Positions 42,739 through 50,484 of a DNA stretch of 64,000 nucleotides are shown one piece after another (positions within the stretch are counted from its first letter, which is position 1; every line of letters starts with the position of its first letter). The DNA lies in NCBI GenBank assembly GCA_947627215.1, contig CANQVD010000011.1:1-64000 (forward strand). The letters run 5' to 3'. The translations under genes were made by a program, and so were the position numbers. This DNA comes from an uncultured Eisenbergiella sp. (GTDB lineage: Bacteria; Bacillota; Clostridia; Lachnospirales; Lachnospiraceae). The notes under the pieces were generated by a model. That model searched no databases, was not told where the DNA came from, and saw only the letters and a list, made by a program, of their open reading frames with translations.

Positions 42739-44886
42739 ATGGACCCGGAACAGTTATTTAAGAATCAGAAGTATCTGAGCGAGATGCGTCCTGTTTTTAC
42801 GAAAAAGGCGATCTTCAGCGATACGACGGAGAATTTTGTGACGCCGCCCCAGCCTGCCCCATACAGCAGGGTGAAGATCGGTCTGCGCACCAAGCGCAGG
42901 AATGTGGATCGGGTTTTTCTGATGTGCAGGGATCAGAAGAGCCTGATGTTTAAGGAAAAATCGGATGAGCAGTTTGATTATTACGAAACGGAGCTGCAAC
43001 TGGACGACGAAAAGATAACGTATTATTTTCAGATCATGGCGGGGAGCATCGTCTGCGATTATGACTGCCGCGGCGTGGTGAGGCGGTCGGAGGAGCCTTA
43101 CCGCTTTACCGTCATTCCCGGCTTTGAGACGCCTCAGTGGGCGAAGGGGGCCGTGATGTACCAGATCTTTGTTGACCGGTTCTGCAACGGGGATCCCGGC
43201 AACGATGTGCTGACGGGCGAGTATTATTATGTGAACGGCAAGAGCCGTCACGTGGAGGACTGGTACAGCTATCCGGCCAACATGGATGTGGGCAATTTCT
43301 ACGGCGGCGACCTGCAGGGCGTGATGGACCGTCTGGATTATCTGGAGGGGCTGGGCGTGGAGGTGATCTACTTCAATCCGATTTTCGTCTCGCCCTCCAA
43401 TCACAAGTACGATATCCAGGACTACGATCATGTCGATCCGCATTACGGGAAGATCGTGAAGGACGGCGGCAGGCTGCTGGAGGACTGGGAAAAGGAAAAC
43501 GTCAACGCGCAGCGCTATATCACGCGGGTCACCGACCGGGAGAATCTGGAGGCCAGCGACGCGCTGTTCGCGAAGCTGGTAGAGGAGGCCCATAAGCGGG
43601 GAATGCGCGTCATCCTGGACGGCGTGTTCAATCACTGCGGTTCCTTTAACAAATGGATGGATCGGGAGCGGATCTATGAGAACGCGCCCGGTTATGAAAA
43701 GGGCGCCTATCTGTCCGCGGACAGTCCGTATCACGACTATTTCCGCTTCCGGGAGGAGGATCGTTTTCCCTGTAATTCCACCTACGACGGCTGGTGGGGG
43801 CACGAGACGCTGCCCAAGCTCAATTATGAGGGCTCCAGGGAGCTGGAGGAGTACATTCTCCGCATCGGGAAAAAATGGGTGTCGCCGCCCTTTAACGCGG
43901 ACGGCTGGCGGCTGGATGTGGCCGCCGATCTGGGCCATTCGCCGGCATATAATCATCAGTTCTGGAAAAGGTTCCGCAGGGCTGTCCGGGAAGCGAATCC
44001 GGATGCCATCGTGCTGGCGGAGCACTATGGGGATCCCTCGGCCTGGCTGTGCGGGGACGAGTGGGATACCGTCATGAATTACGACGCGTTCATGGAGCCG
44101 GTGACCTGGTTCCTGACCGGCATGGAAAAGCACAGCGACGACTGCAGAAGGGATCTTCTGGGAAACGCGGAGGCTTTTTTCGAGTCCATGACCCGGTACG
44201 GCGCGCGCATGGCGATGCCTTCCGCCATGACTGCCATGAATCAGCTTTCCAATCACGATCATTCCCGCTTCCTGACGCGGACCGGACGGATGGTGGGCCG
44301 GGCCAACAGCCTGGGACCGGAAGCGGCGGAACGGGGCGTGGATAAGGCGGTGCTGCGGGAGGCGGTGGTGATTCAGATGACCTGGATCGGGGCCCCCACC
44401 CTGTATTACGGGGATGAGGCGGGGCTGTGTGGTTTCACGGATCCGGACAACCGCCGGACCTATCCCTGGGGCAGAGAGGATGAGCAGCTCATTCAGTTTC
44501 ACCGGGACGCGATCCGGATGCACAGGCAGAACAGGGAGTTTCGGACCGGCTCTCTCAAGCGGCTGTATGCCGATTATAATTTTCTCGCTTACGGGCGGTT
44601 TGACCGGAGGCGGCATTCCGTGGTTTTTGTCAATAACAACGATCACGCGGTCACGAAAAACATTTCGGTCTGGGAGCTGGGCATTCCTCAGAACGCGCGC
44701 CTGACGCGGCTGATCTATACCCATGACGAGGGCTATGATACGGACCCCATTTCTTATGAGGTCACGGGCGGAAAGCTGCAGGTCACGATGGCGAAAACCT
44801 CCGCCATGGTGCTGCAGTATGTGAACGACGGAGAGCCTCATATGGAAAAGCAGCAGGTGCGGGAGGATTTCTGGCAGCGGCGCTGA
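42739..44886 (+). CDS. GH13 neopullulanase/cyclomaltodextrinase-like amylase
   Basis: This 715-residue alpha-amylase superfamily enzyme has an N-terminal starch-binding-like domain (about 1-135), which with the size suggests the neopullulanase or maltogenic amylase group. Catalytic regions are DGVFNHCG, GWRLDVAAD (nucleophile Asp393), VLAEHYGDP (Glu428) and LSNHDHSRF (Asp507). It has no signal peptide, so it would act on imported maltodextrins or cyclodextrins. AAAGGGGAGAGATCGC precedes ATG 42739. Confidence 0.92.
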   Translation: MDPEQLFKNQKYLSEMRPVFTKKAIFSDTTENFVTPPQPAPYSRVKIGLRTKRRNVDRVFLMCRDQKSLMFKEKSDEQFDYYETELQLDDEKITYYFQIMAGSIVCDYDCRGVVRRSEEPYRFTVIPGFETPQWAKGAVMYQIFVDRFCNGDPGNDVLTGEYYYVNGKSRHVEDWYSYPANMDVGNFYGGDLQGVMDRLDYLEGLGVEVIYFNPIFVSPSNHKYDIQDYDHVDPHYGKIVKDGGRLLEDWEKENVNAQRYITRVTDRENLEASDALFAKLVEEAHKRGMRVILDGVFNHCGSFNKWMDRERIYENAPGYEKGAYLSADSPYHDYFRFREEDRFPCNSTYDGWWGHETLPKLNYEGSRELEEYILRIGKKWVSPPFNADGWRLDVAADLGHSPAYNHQFWKRFRRAVREANPDAIVLAEHYGDPSAWLCGDEWDTVMNYDAFMEPVTWFLTGMEKHSDDCRRDLLGNAEAFFESMTRYGARMAMPSAMTAMNQLSNHDHSRFLTRTGRMVGRANSLGPEAAERGVDKAVLREAVVIQMTWIGAPTLYYGDEAGLCGFTDPDNRRTYPWGREDEQLIQFHRDAIRMHRQNREFRTGSLKRLYADYNFLAYGRFDRRRHSVVFVNNNDHAVTKNISVWELGIPQNARLTRLIYTHDEGYDTDPISYEVTGGKLQVTMAKTSAMVLQYVNDGEPHMEKQQVREDFWQRR

Positions 44887-44931
44887 ATACGGAAAAGGGG
44901 CCGAAAAATATAAATCGAGGAGGAAGCGGCA

Positions 44932-45906
44932 ATGTGTACGGCAGCAAATTACAGGACAAAGGATCATTATTTCGGGCGCAATCTGGATCTGGAATATTCT
45001 TACCATGAGACGGTCACGGTGACGCCCAGACGGCATCCGTTCCACTTCCGGAGGGCGGGGAGCCTGACGGAGCATTATGCCATGATCGGCATGGCCTATG
45101 TGGTGGGAGATTATCCGCTCTATTACGATGCGGTCAATGAAAAGGGGCTGGGAATGGCCGGCCTGAATTTTCCGGGGAACGCGGACTACAAGCCGGAGGA
45201 GCCGGGAAAGGACAATGTTTCTCCCTTCGAGTTCATCCCGTGGATCCTGGGCCAGTGCGCCACGGTGGAGGAGGCCAGAGCGCTGCTGGCGCGCCTGAAT
45301 CTGGTGAAGATCGATTTCAGCGAGGAGCTTCCGCTTTCGCCGCTGCACTGGATCATTTCCGACCGGGACGCTTCCCTCACGGTGGAATCCGTGAAGGACG
45401 GCCTGAAGGTCTACGACAATCCCGTAGGCGTCCTGACCAACAACCCGACCTTCGATATCCAGATGTTCGGCCTGAACAATTACAGATACCTGACCGCAGA
45501 GATGCCGGAAAACACCTTCGCAAAGGGGCTGGAGCTTTCCGCCTACAGCCGCGGGATGGGCGGCATGGGACTTCCCGGGGATCTTTCCTCGGCATCCCGT
45601 TTTGTGAAGGCCGTGTTTACAAAGATGAATTCTCTTTCCGGCGATTCGGAATCCGAGAGCATCAGCCAGTTTTTCCACATCCTGGGTTCGGTGGCCCAGC
45701 AGAGGGGCTGCGTCCATATGGGCGGCGGCAAATATGAGATCACCATTTACAGCTCCTGCTGCAACACCGACAAGGGGATTTACTACTATACGACCTACGA
45801 AAACAGCCAGATCACGGCGGTGGACATGCACCGGGAGGATCTGGAGGGCAGCGCCCTGGCAGTCTATCCGCTGATCACGGGACAGCAGATCCGGCAGCAG
45901 AACTGA
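44932..45906 (+). CDS. bsh: Bile salt hydrolase (choloylglycine hydrolase)
   Basis: This 324-residue Ntn-hydrolase has nucleophile Cys2 exposed by Met removal (MCTAANY). Arg16 and Asp19 sit in FGRNLDLEYS, an Asn in GLGMAGLNFPGN, an Asn in VGVLTNNPTF and the late Arg in SSASRFVKAVF. The residue pattern follows the Clostridium perfringens conjugated bile acid hydrolase, and the C-terminal IYYYTTYENSQITAVDM is also typical. It removes glycine or taurine from bile acids; penicillin V acylase is the main alternative but fits less well. GAGGAGGAAGCGGCA precedes the start. It indicates an intestinal habitat. Confidence 0.92.
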   Translation: MCTAANYRTKDHYFGRNLDLEYSYHETVTVTPRRHPFHFRRAGSLTEHYAMIGMAYVVGDYPLYYDAVNEKGLGMAGLNFPGNADYKPEEPGKDNVSPFEFIPWILGQCATVEEARALLARLNLVKIDFSEELPLSPLHWIISDRDASLTVESVKDGLKVYDNPVGVLTNNPTFDIQMFGLNNYRYLTAEMPENTFAKGLELSAYSRGMGGMGLPGDLSSASRFVKAVFTKMNSLSGDSESESISQFFHILGSVAQQRGCVHMGGGKYEITIYSSCCNTDKGIYYYTTYENSQITAVDMHREDLEGSALAVYPLITGQQIRQQN

Positions 45907-45942
45907 TATCGCGTTGTTGGCTCCGCAAAGACAGCCCCGCCT

Positions 45943-46141
45943 GCGTCCTATCCAGCCGCCGTCCGTCTGCCGCCCTGTGTGCATTCCTTTTCCGGACACG
46001 CTCGCGCTCGGAGAAAAACGCAGCGGTGCTAAGCTCAGCTTCGCCCGATGGGCTCGCTTCGCTAAGCACCGGCGTTTTTCTAACGGTCCGGGAAAATGGA
46101 ATGCACACGGGGCGGCAGACGGACGGCGGCTGGATAGGGCG
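45943..46141. repeat. Long palindrome, type A copy 2
   Basis: The core (about 45970-46105) is nearly identical, in the same orientation, to that of 19425-19645. The outer arms are a different sequence (left with CCAGCCGCCGTCCGTCTGCC, right its complement), paired over about 45 bp with two or three mismatches. Confidence 0.88.
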
Positions 46142-46153
46142 TGTCTGATCTTA

Positions 46154-46367
46154 GGGACAGGGAACAGCCCGCGGACTCTGCGGAGCCCTTTGCCGGAAAC
46201 ACATCTTTCAATCCGCCTGCTGTCTTTTTGGCCCATGTCAGAAAATACGGGTTGTCTGAGCGAAGCGAGTTTCCCGTATTTTCTGACAGCTTTGGGCAAA
46301 AAAGGCGGCTGGCGGATGATGCGTTCCGGCTTGGGCTCCGCAGAGTCCGCGGGCTGTTCCCTGTCCC
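46154..46367. repeat. Long palindrome, type B copy 1
   Basis: Outer arms 46154-46188 and 46333-46367 are perfect 35-bp inverted repeats. An inner perfect stem GTCAGAAAATACGGG/CCCGTATTTTCTGAC closes on a 21-nt loop. An inverted copy lies at 48025-48321. Confidence 0.9.
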
Positions 46368-46398
46368 GGAGGCCGGACGCGGCAGAAAAAATGGGGAG

Positions 46399-46423
46399 GC
46401 CCGCCAACTTTTGGCGGGCTTTG
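46399..46423 (+). terminator. Terminator before sigma factor gene
   Basis: GCCCGCC (46399-46405) pairs with GGCGGGC (46413-46419), followed by TTT. Confidence 0.7.
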
Positions 46424-46480
46424 TGCATCTATGGGACAGGAGCGGTACAGAATAGAAATACGTTGGAAAAGGAGGAGGGC

Positions 46481-46966
46481 ATGGCGCAGGATATTTATGA
46501 GCGCGCGGTTTCCCATATTCTGGAAAACCAGGACAGGTTTTACCGGCTGGCCTACAGCTATGTGCGGAACCGGGACGGCGCGCTGGATGTGGTGCAGAAC
46601 GCGATCGTAAAGGGGCTGGAGAAATGCCATGGCCTTCGGAATCCTGACGCGCTGAAAACCTGGTTCTACCGGATCGTGGTGAACGAATCGCTGCAGTACC
46701 TGCGGGAAAACCGAAGGGAAACGCCGGAGGAGGAGCTGCCGGAGCAGCCGTATCGGGAGAGCGCTTATGACCGGGACCGGGAGTTGTACGAAGAAGTGCT
46801 GGGGCTTCCGGAACCGATGAAGACCGTGGTGATCCTGCATTTTTATGAGGATCTGACACTGAAGCAGATCTCTGAGATCACCGGAGCGAATCTGAACACG
46901 GTGAAATTCAGACTGTACAGCGCGCTGAGGCGTCTGAGAAAAAGACTGGAGGTGACGGCAGGATGA
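46481..46966 (+). CDS. ECF sigma factor (SigV-like)
   Basis: This 161-residue sigma-70 family factor has region 2 with FYRLAYSYVRNRDGALDVVQ and ALKTWFYRIVVNESLQYLR, and region 4 with LPEPMKTVVILHFYEDLTLK and ANLNTVKFRLYSALRRLRK. It overlaps by 4 bp an anti-sigma gene with an RsiV-like C-terminal domain, the arrangement of lysozyme-responsive sigV-rsiV. AAAAGGAGGAGGGC precedes ATG 46481. Confidence 0.9.
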   Translation: MAQDIYERAVSHILENQDRFYRLAYSYVRNRDGALDVVQNAIVKGLEKCHGLRNPDALKTWFYRIVVNESLQYLRENRRETPEEELPEQPYRESAYDRDRELYEEVLGLPEPMKTVVILHFYEDLTLKQISEITGANLNTVKFRLYSALRRLRKRLEVTAG

Positions 46967-48006
46967 GGCGGGAGGAATGGAACCGGATCAAAGATGCCGG
47001 GAAATATTATGAAGCCATACAGATCCCGGAGGGGCTGGACGAAGCGGTCCGGCGCGCTGTTGCTTCCGGGAAGCCGGATCAGAACGGCGCGGAAGAGCCG
47101 GAGGCGGAAAGCGGATGGGAAGAACGGTGGAAAGAGATGGAGCAGACAGAAAAGATGGGAATGGGGGAAAAGATGGAAAAGACAGATAAAATGGAAAAAA
47201 CAGGGGAATCGAAAAAAGCCGGGAAAAACGAAATACCGGAAAAGAAACAAAAGCGTCCCGGCGGGCGTATCTTCCGGTACACTGCCGCTGCCGCCGCGGC
47301 GCTGCTGCTGATATTGGGGATCGGGGTCAACACCAGCGAAGTGTTTGCGAAGGAAATGGGACAAATCCCGATCCTGGGAAAGCTCGTCCGGGTGCTGACG
47401 ATCCGTTCCTGGCACGGTATGGACGGGGACTATGAGATGAACCTGGAGGTCCCGCAGATCGCGGACGACGGAAACAGCGAAGAGGTCAATGCGGAAATCC
47501 GGGAGATCGTGGACGCCTATACGGCGCAGGCGAAGGAGGAGTTTGCGGAATATAAGGAGGCCTTTTTCGCCACCGGCGGCACCGAGGAGGAGTGGGGCGG
47601 CCGGACCATGGATATTTATGTGGACTATGATGTCACCTATCAGGAGGGGGATATCCTGTCCTTCGTGCTGGTCACCGCGAAGAACTGGGTATCCGCGGAA
47701 GAGGAACGCCATTATTACAACCTGAACCTGGCGGAGGACCGCGCGCTGACGCTGCAGGAGCTTCTGGGCAGCGACTATATCGAGCTTTGCAACAAAAGCA
47801 TCACGGAGCAGATCGAGCAGAGGATACAGGACGATGAGAACGCGATGTATTTCGGATTTGGCGATCTGGCGGATATGGAAGGCTTCACCACCGTCACGCC
47901 GGAGACGATGTTCTACCTGAACGGGGACGGGAAGGTCGTGATCGTATTCGGGGAATACGAGATCGCGCCCGGCTCCATGGGCTTCCCGGAGTTTGTGATC
48001 GGCTGA
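46963..48006 (+). CDS. RsiV-like anti-sigma factor (DUF3298 type)
   Basis: This 347-residue bitopic protein has a cytoplasmic N-terminal domain (about 1-100) with a Lys/Met/Glu-rich repetitive stretch (MGEKMEKTDKMEKTGE). One membrane helix follows (about 105-125) and an extracytoplasmic domain ends in a DUF3298-like region (LTLQELLGSDYIELCNKSI, then FYLNGDGKVVIVFGEYEIAPGS). In RsiV this region binds lysozyme and triggers cleavage that frees the sigma factor. Translation is coupled to the sigma gene (ATGA overlap). Lysozyme sensing here is inferred from family. Confidence 0.85.
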   Translation: MRREEWNRIKDAGKYYEAIQIPEGLDEAVRRAVASGKPDQNGAEEPEAESGWEERWKEMEQTEKMGMGEKMEKTDKMEKTGESKKAGKNEIPEKKQKRPGGRIFRYTAAAAAALLLILGIGVNTSEVFAKEMGQIPILGKLVRVLTIRSWHGMDGDYEMNLEVPQIADDGNSEEVNAEIREIVDAYTAQAKEEFAEYKEAFFATGGTEEEWGGRTMDIYVDYDVTYQEGDILSFVLVTAKNWVSAEEERHYYNLNLAEDRALTLQELLGSDYIELCNKSITEQIEQRIQDDENAMYFGFGDLADMEGFTTVTPETMFYLNGDGKVVIVFGEYEIAPGSMGFPEFVIG

Positions 48007-48024
48007 ACGGTACCGCTTGCCCGG

Positions 48025-48321
48025 CCCCGCCGGCCCAGCCCCGCAGGTGCTGCAGTGTCCGGCCTCCGAAAAGGGAACAGCCCGCGGACCCTGCGGAGCC
48101 CGAACCGGAACGCATCATCCGCCCGCCGCCTTTTTTGTCCAAAACTGTCAGAAAATACGGGAAACTCGCTTCGCTCAGACAACCCGTATTTTCTGACATG
48201 GGCCAAAAAGACAGCAGGCGGATCGAAAGATGCGTTTCCGGCAAAGGGCTCTGCAGGGTCCGCGGGCCGTTCCCTTTTCGGAGGCCGGACACGCAGCACC
48301 TGCGGATCCGGACCGGCGGGG
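48025..48321. repeat. Long palindrome, type B copy 2 (inverted)
   Basis: The central part (about 48072-48272) is the reverse complement of 46154-46367 with only about ten or more differences over some 205 bp. Outer arms extend to about 75 bp each (from CCCCGCCGG at 48025 to CCGGCGGGG at 48321) with few mismatches; the outermost part is specific to this copy. Confidence 0.88.
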
Positions 48322-48322
48322 C

Positions 48323-48380
48323 TTGACAAACAGCGTCGGCCGTCCTAAACTGAAAGCAGAGGTTTAAATGGTTTAGACCT
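48323..48380 (+). promoter_or_regulatory. Promoter and operator of BlaI-like gene
   Basis: TTGACA (48323-48328) and TAAACT (48346-48351) are 17 bp apart. AGGTTTAAA (48360-48368) and TTTAGACCT (48372-48380) form an inverted repeat with one mismatch just past the start point, a likely autoregulatory operator. Confidence 0.75.
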
Positions 48381-48433
48381 GTTCGGCGGAACGGATCCGG
48401 AAAGGCTACGGCTGCGGGAAAGGGGAACGGCGG

Positions 48434-48796
48434 ATGATCGTTTATGTGATGACGGAAGCGGAGATGCTGCTGGCAAAGCTCATCTGGGAGAAGGAACCGA
48501 TCGGGAGCGGTGAGCTGGTGCGGCTGGCGCAGGAGCGCCTGAACTGGAAAAAATCGACTACATATACGGTGCTGCGCAAGATCTGTGCCAACGGGATTTT
48601 TCAGAATCGGGATACGGTAGTGACATCGCTGATGAGCCGGGAGGAGTACGTACGCCGCAAGGGAGAGCGGTATCTGGATGAGAATTACGGCGGCTCTCTG
48701 CCGGGTTTTGTGGCGGCCTTTTTGAAAAGAAAGAAGCTGAGCCGCAAAGAGATCGAGGAGCTTGCCCGGATGATCGAGGAATACCGGGAGGACTGA
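48434..48796 (+). CDS. BlaI/MecI/CopY-family repressor
   Basis: This 120-residue protein has a winged helix-turn-helix (LAKLIWEKEPIGSGELVRLA, then KKSTTYTVLRKICANGIFQN) and a C-terminal dimerisation helix region, the typical BlaI size. BlaI-type repressors usually pair with a BlaR1-like membrane protease encoded next to them, but none is adjacent here; an esterase gene follows. A palindrome at its promoter suggests autoregulation. The start is 48434 or the in-frame ATG 48449. Confidence 0.88.
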   Translation: MIVYVMTEAEMLLAKLIWEKEPIGSGELVRLAQERLNWKKSTTYTVLRKICANGIFQNRDTVVTSLMSREEYVRRKGERYLDENYGGSLPGFVAAFLKRKKLSRKEIEELARMIEEYRED

Positions 48797-48942
48797 ACGA
48801 TGGACGGGCACCCGGCCTGGAAGATAGACGGGTGTCTGGCCCGGAAGAACCGTTGTAATTGACCGGCAGATGTGATACTCTGAAAGCAAAGCCGGACGGC
48901 AGCTTCTGCGGACGGGAAAAACAGTACAGAGGAGGGAAAGCA

Positions 48943-49749
48943 ATGGCACTTTTACATGTGGATTTCTTTTCGGACGTTCTGGGCATGTGCGTGAATATGG
49001 ACGTGATCCTGCCCCAGAGCACGCACGGACAGATCGGAATGGAGGGGATGGCGCCGGACGGCAGCTACAAGACCATGTACCTGCTGCACGGGATGAGTGA
49101 CGATCACACGATCTGGCAGAGGCGGACTTCGATCGAACGCTACGCCGCCGGGCTGGGGATCGCCGTGGTGATGCCCACCACGCATCTGGCGTTTTATACG
49201 GACACCGCCTACGGGATGCGGTATTTCACCTATATTTCGGAAGAACTGCCGCAAATCTGCCGCGAATTTTTCCCGCGCATGTCAAAGCGGCGGAAGGATA
49301 CGCTGGCGGCGGGGCTTTCCATGGGCGGCTATGGCGCATGGAAGCTGGGACTGCTGGCTTCGGAAACCTTCGGCAGCGCGGCGTCGCTGTCCGGGGCGCT
49401 GGATGTCGCGGGCAGCTATACGCGCAACAGCGCGGCGGACGAGACGCGCAGCGCGCTGATGCAGGGGATTTTCGGAAGTCCGGAGGAACTGGAGGGATCC
49501 CGGAACGATCTCTTTGCGGCCGCGAAGGTGCTGGCAGAGAGCGGGAAGCCTCTTCCCCGACTGTATGCCTGGTGCGGTACGGAGGATTTTCTGTATCAGG
49601 GGAACCGGAAGATGTGGGCAGAGGCGGAAAGGCTGGGCTATGATCTGACCTGTGAGACTTCTGCCGGTGATCATCAGTGGAAGTACTGGGACGATAAGAT
49701 TCAGGACGTGCTGCGCTGGTGGCTGAGGACTGACGCGGACCTGAAATGA
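48943..49749 (+). CDS. Alpha/beta hydrolase esterase
   Basis: This 268-residue esterase of the tributyrin esterase/FrmB-like family has the nucleophile Ser126 in AAGLSMGGYGAW, an acid in WCGTEDFLYQGN and a catalytic His in AGDHQWKYWDD. The N-terminal YLLHGMSDDHTIW forms the oxyanion-hole segment. Family members remove acetyl or feruloyl groups from carbohydrates or hydrolyse short acyl esters. No signal peptide is seen. ACAGAGGAGGGAAAGCA precedes ATG 48943; HAD phosphatase and epimerase genes follow closely. Confidence 0.9.
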   Translation: MALLHVDFFSDVLGMCVNMDVILPQSTHGQIGMEGMAPDGSYKTMYLLHGMSDDHTIWQRRTSIERYAAGLGIAVVMPTTHLAFYTDTAYGMRYFTYISEELPQICREFFPRMSKRRKDTLAAGLSMGGYGAWKLGLLASETFGSAASLSGALDVAGSYTRNSAADETRSALMQGIFGSPEELEGSRNDLFAAAKVLAESGKPLPRLYAWCGTEDFLYQGNRKMWAEAERLGYDLTCETSAGDHQWKYWDDKIQDVLRWWLRTDADLK

Positions 49750-49762
49750 AAAGGAAGAAGCT

Positions 49763-50431
49763 TTGAGAGCGGTTATTTTTGATATGGATGGCCTGATGTT
49801 CGACACGGAAGCGGTCCATGTGAAGGCGTGGAATTATGCGGGCGAGCGGATGGGGCTCGGACGGGCCGGAGAGATGGTGTTAAAAACCATGGGGACGAAT
49901 GCGGCCATGACGCGGGCGATCTGGGAAGCGGAGTACGGGTCGCGTTTCGACGAGGACGCCCTTCGGAAATATGCGGGAGAATTCCTGACGGAATATTATC
50001 GGAAAAACGGAATTCCGGTGAAAAAAGGTTTGTACAGACTCCTCCCCCGGCTGAAGGAAATGGACTGCAGGCTGGCGGTGGCGTCCTCCACCGGGCGCGC
50101 GGATGTGACCGCGCATTTGAAGGAAACTTCGGTGTATGAATATTTTGACGCCGTGATCTGCGGGGACATGGTGGAGCGTTCGAAGCCGGAGCCGGATATT
50201 TACCGGAAGGCCTGCGGGGCGCTGGGGGCGGCGCCAAAGGACTGCTTCGCGCTGGAGGACTCCCGGAACGGCCTGCTTTCCGCGCACCGCGCCGGATGCC
50301 GGACGCTCATGGTGCCGGATCTCTATGAACCGGACGATCAGATCCGGCAGATCGTGGAGGGTATCTTTCCGGATCTGGATGCGGTCGGGGATTATCTGGA
50401 ACAGGTGTGGGGCGGACACGGGACGGCATGA
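49763..50431 (+). CDS. HAD-family phosphatase/phosphoglucomutase-like
   Basis: This 222-residue subfamily IA HAD hydrolase has motif I VIFDMDGLMFDTE, motif II VASSTGR, motif III Lys in ERSKPEPDIY and motif IV ALEDSRNG. The cap domain (about 16-85) is of beta-phosphoglucomutase/sugar-phosphatase type. The start is probably TTG 49763 after AAGGAAGAAGC, because motif I begins only four residues later. It probably acts on sugar phosphates, given the adjacent aldose epimerase and glycosidase genes. Confidence 0.9.
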   Translation: MRAVIFDMDGLMFDTEAVHVKAWNYAGERMGLGRAGEMVLKTMGTNAAMTRAIWEAEYGSRFDEDALRKYAGEFLTEYYRKNGIPVKKGLYRLLPRLKEMDCRLAVASSTGRADVTAHLKETSVYEYFDAVICGDMVERSKPEPDIYRKACGALGAAPKDCFALEDSRNGLLSAHRAGCRTLMVPDLYEPDDQIRQIVEGIFPDLDAVGDYLEQVWGGHGTA

Positions 50432-50484
50432 TGTCTGGCAGGGCCGGAGCGTGTAAGGATACAGAAAAAGGAGGGCATGGAGGC

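Larger units (their letters stand above)
45907..46480. other. Intergenic region with two palindromes
   Basis: This 574-bp gap is almost entirely two adjacent palindromic repeats (45943-46141 and 46154-46367) and a terminator. No gene is supported. Confidence 0.7.
48007..48433. other. Intergenic region with palindrome and promoter
   Basis: This 427-bp gap holds the type B palindrome copy 2 and the promoter/operator of the BlaI-like gene. No gene is supported. Confidence 0.7.

Noticed and set aside
42754-46428. A very long open frame on the minus strand (over 1200 codons).
   Set aside because: It lies opposite well-supported GH13 and bile salt hydrolase genes with full catalytic motifs; high third-position GC removes stops on the other strand.
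45914-46480. Upstream extension of the sigma factor frame through both palindromes.
   Set aside because: The extension translates inverted-repeat DNA; a strong ribosome site and the sigma region 2 start fix ATG 46481.
19425-48321. Palindromes A and B as insertion sequences.
   Set aside because: No transposase or remnant of one is visible and the termini are not shared between copies; they are kept as non-coding repeats.
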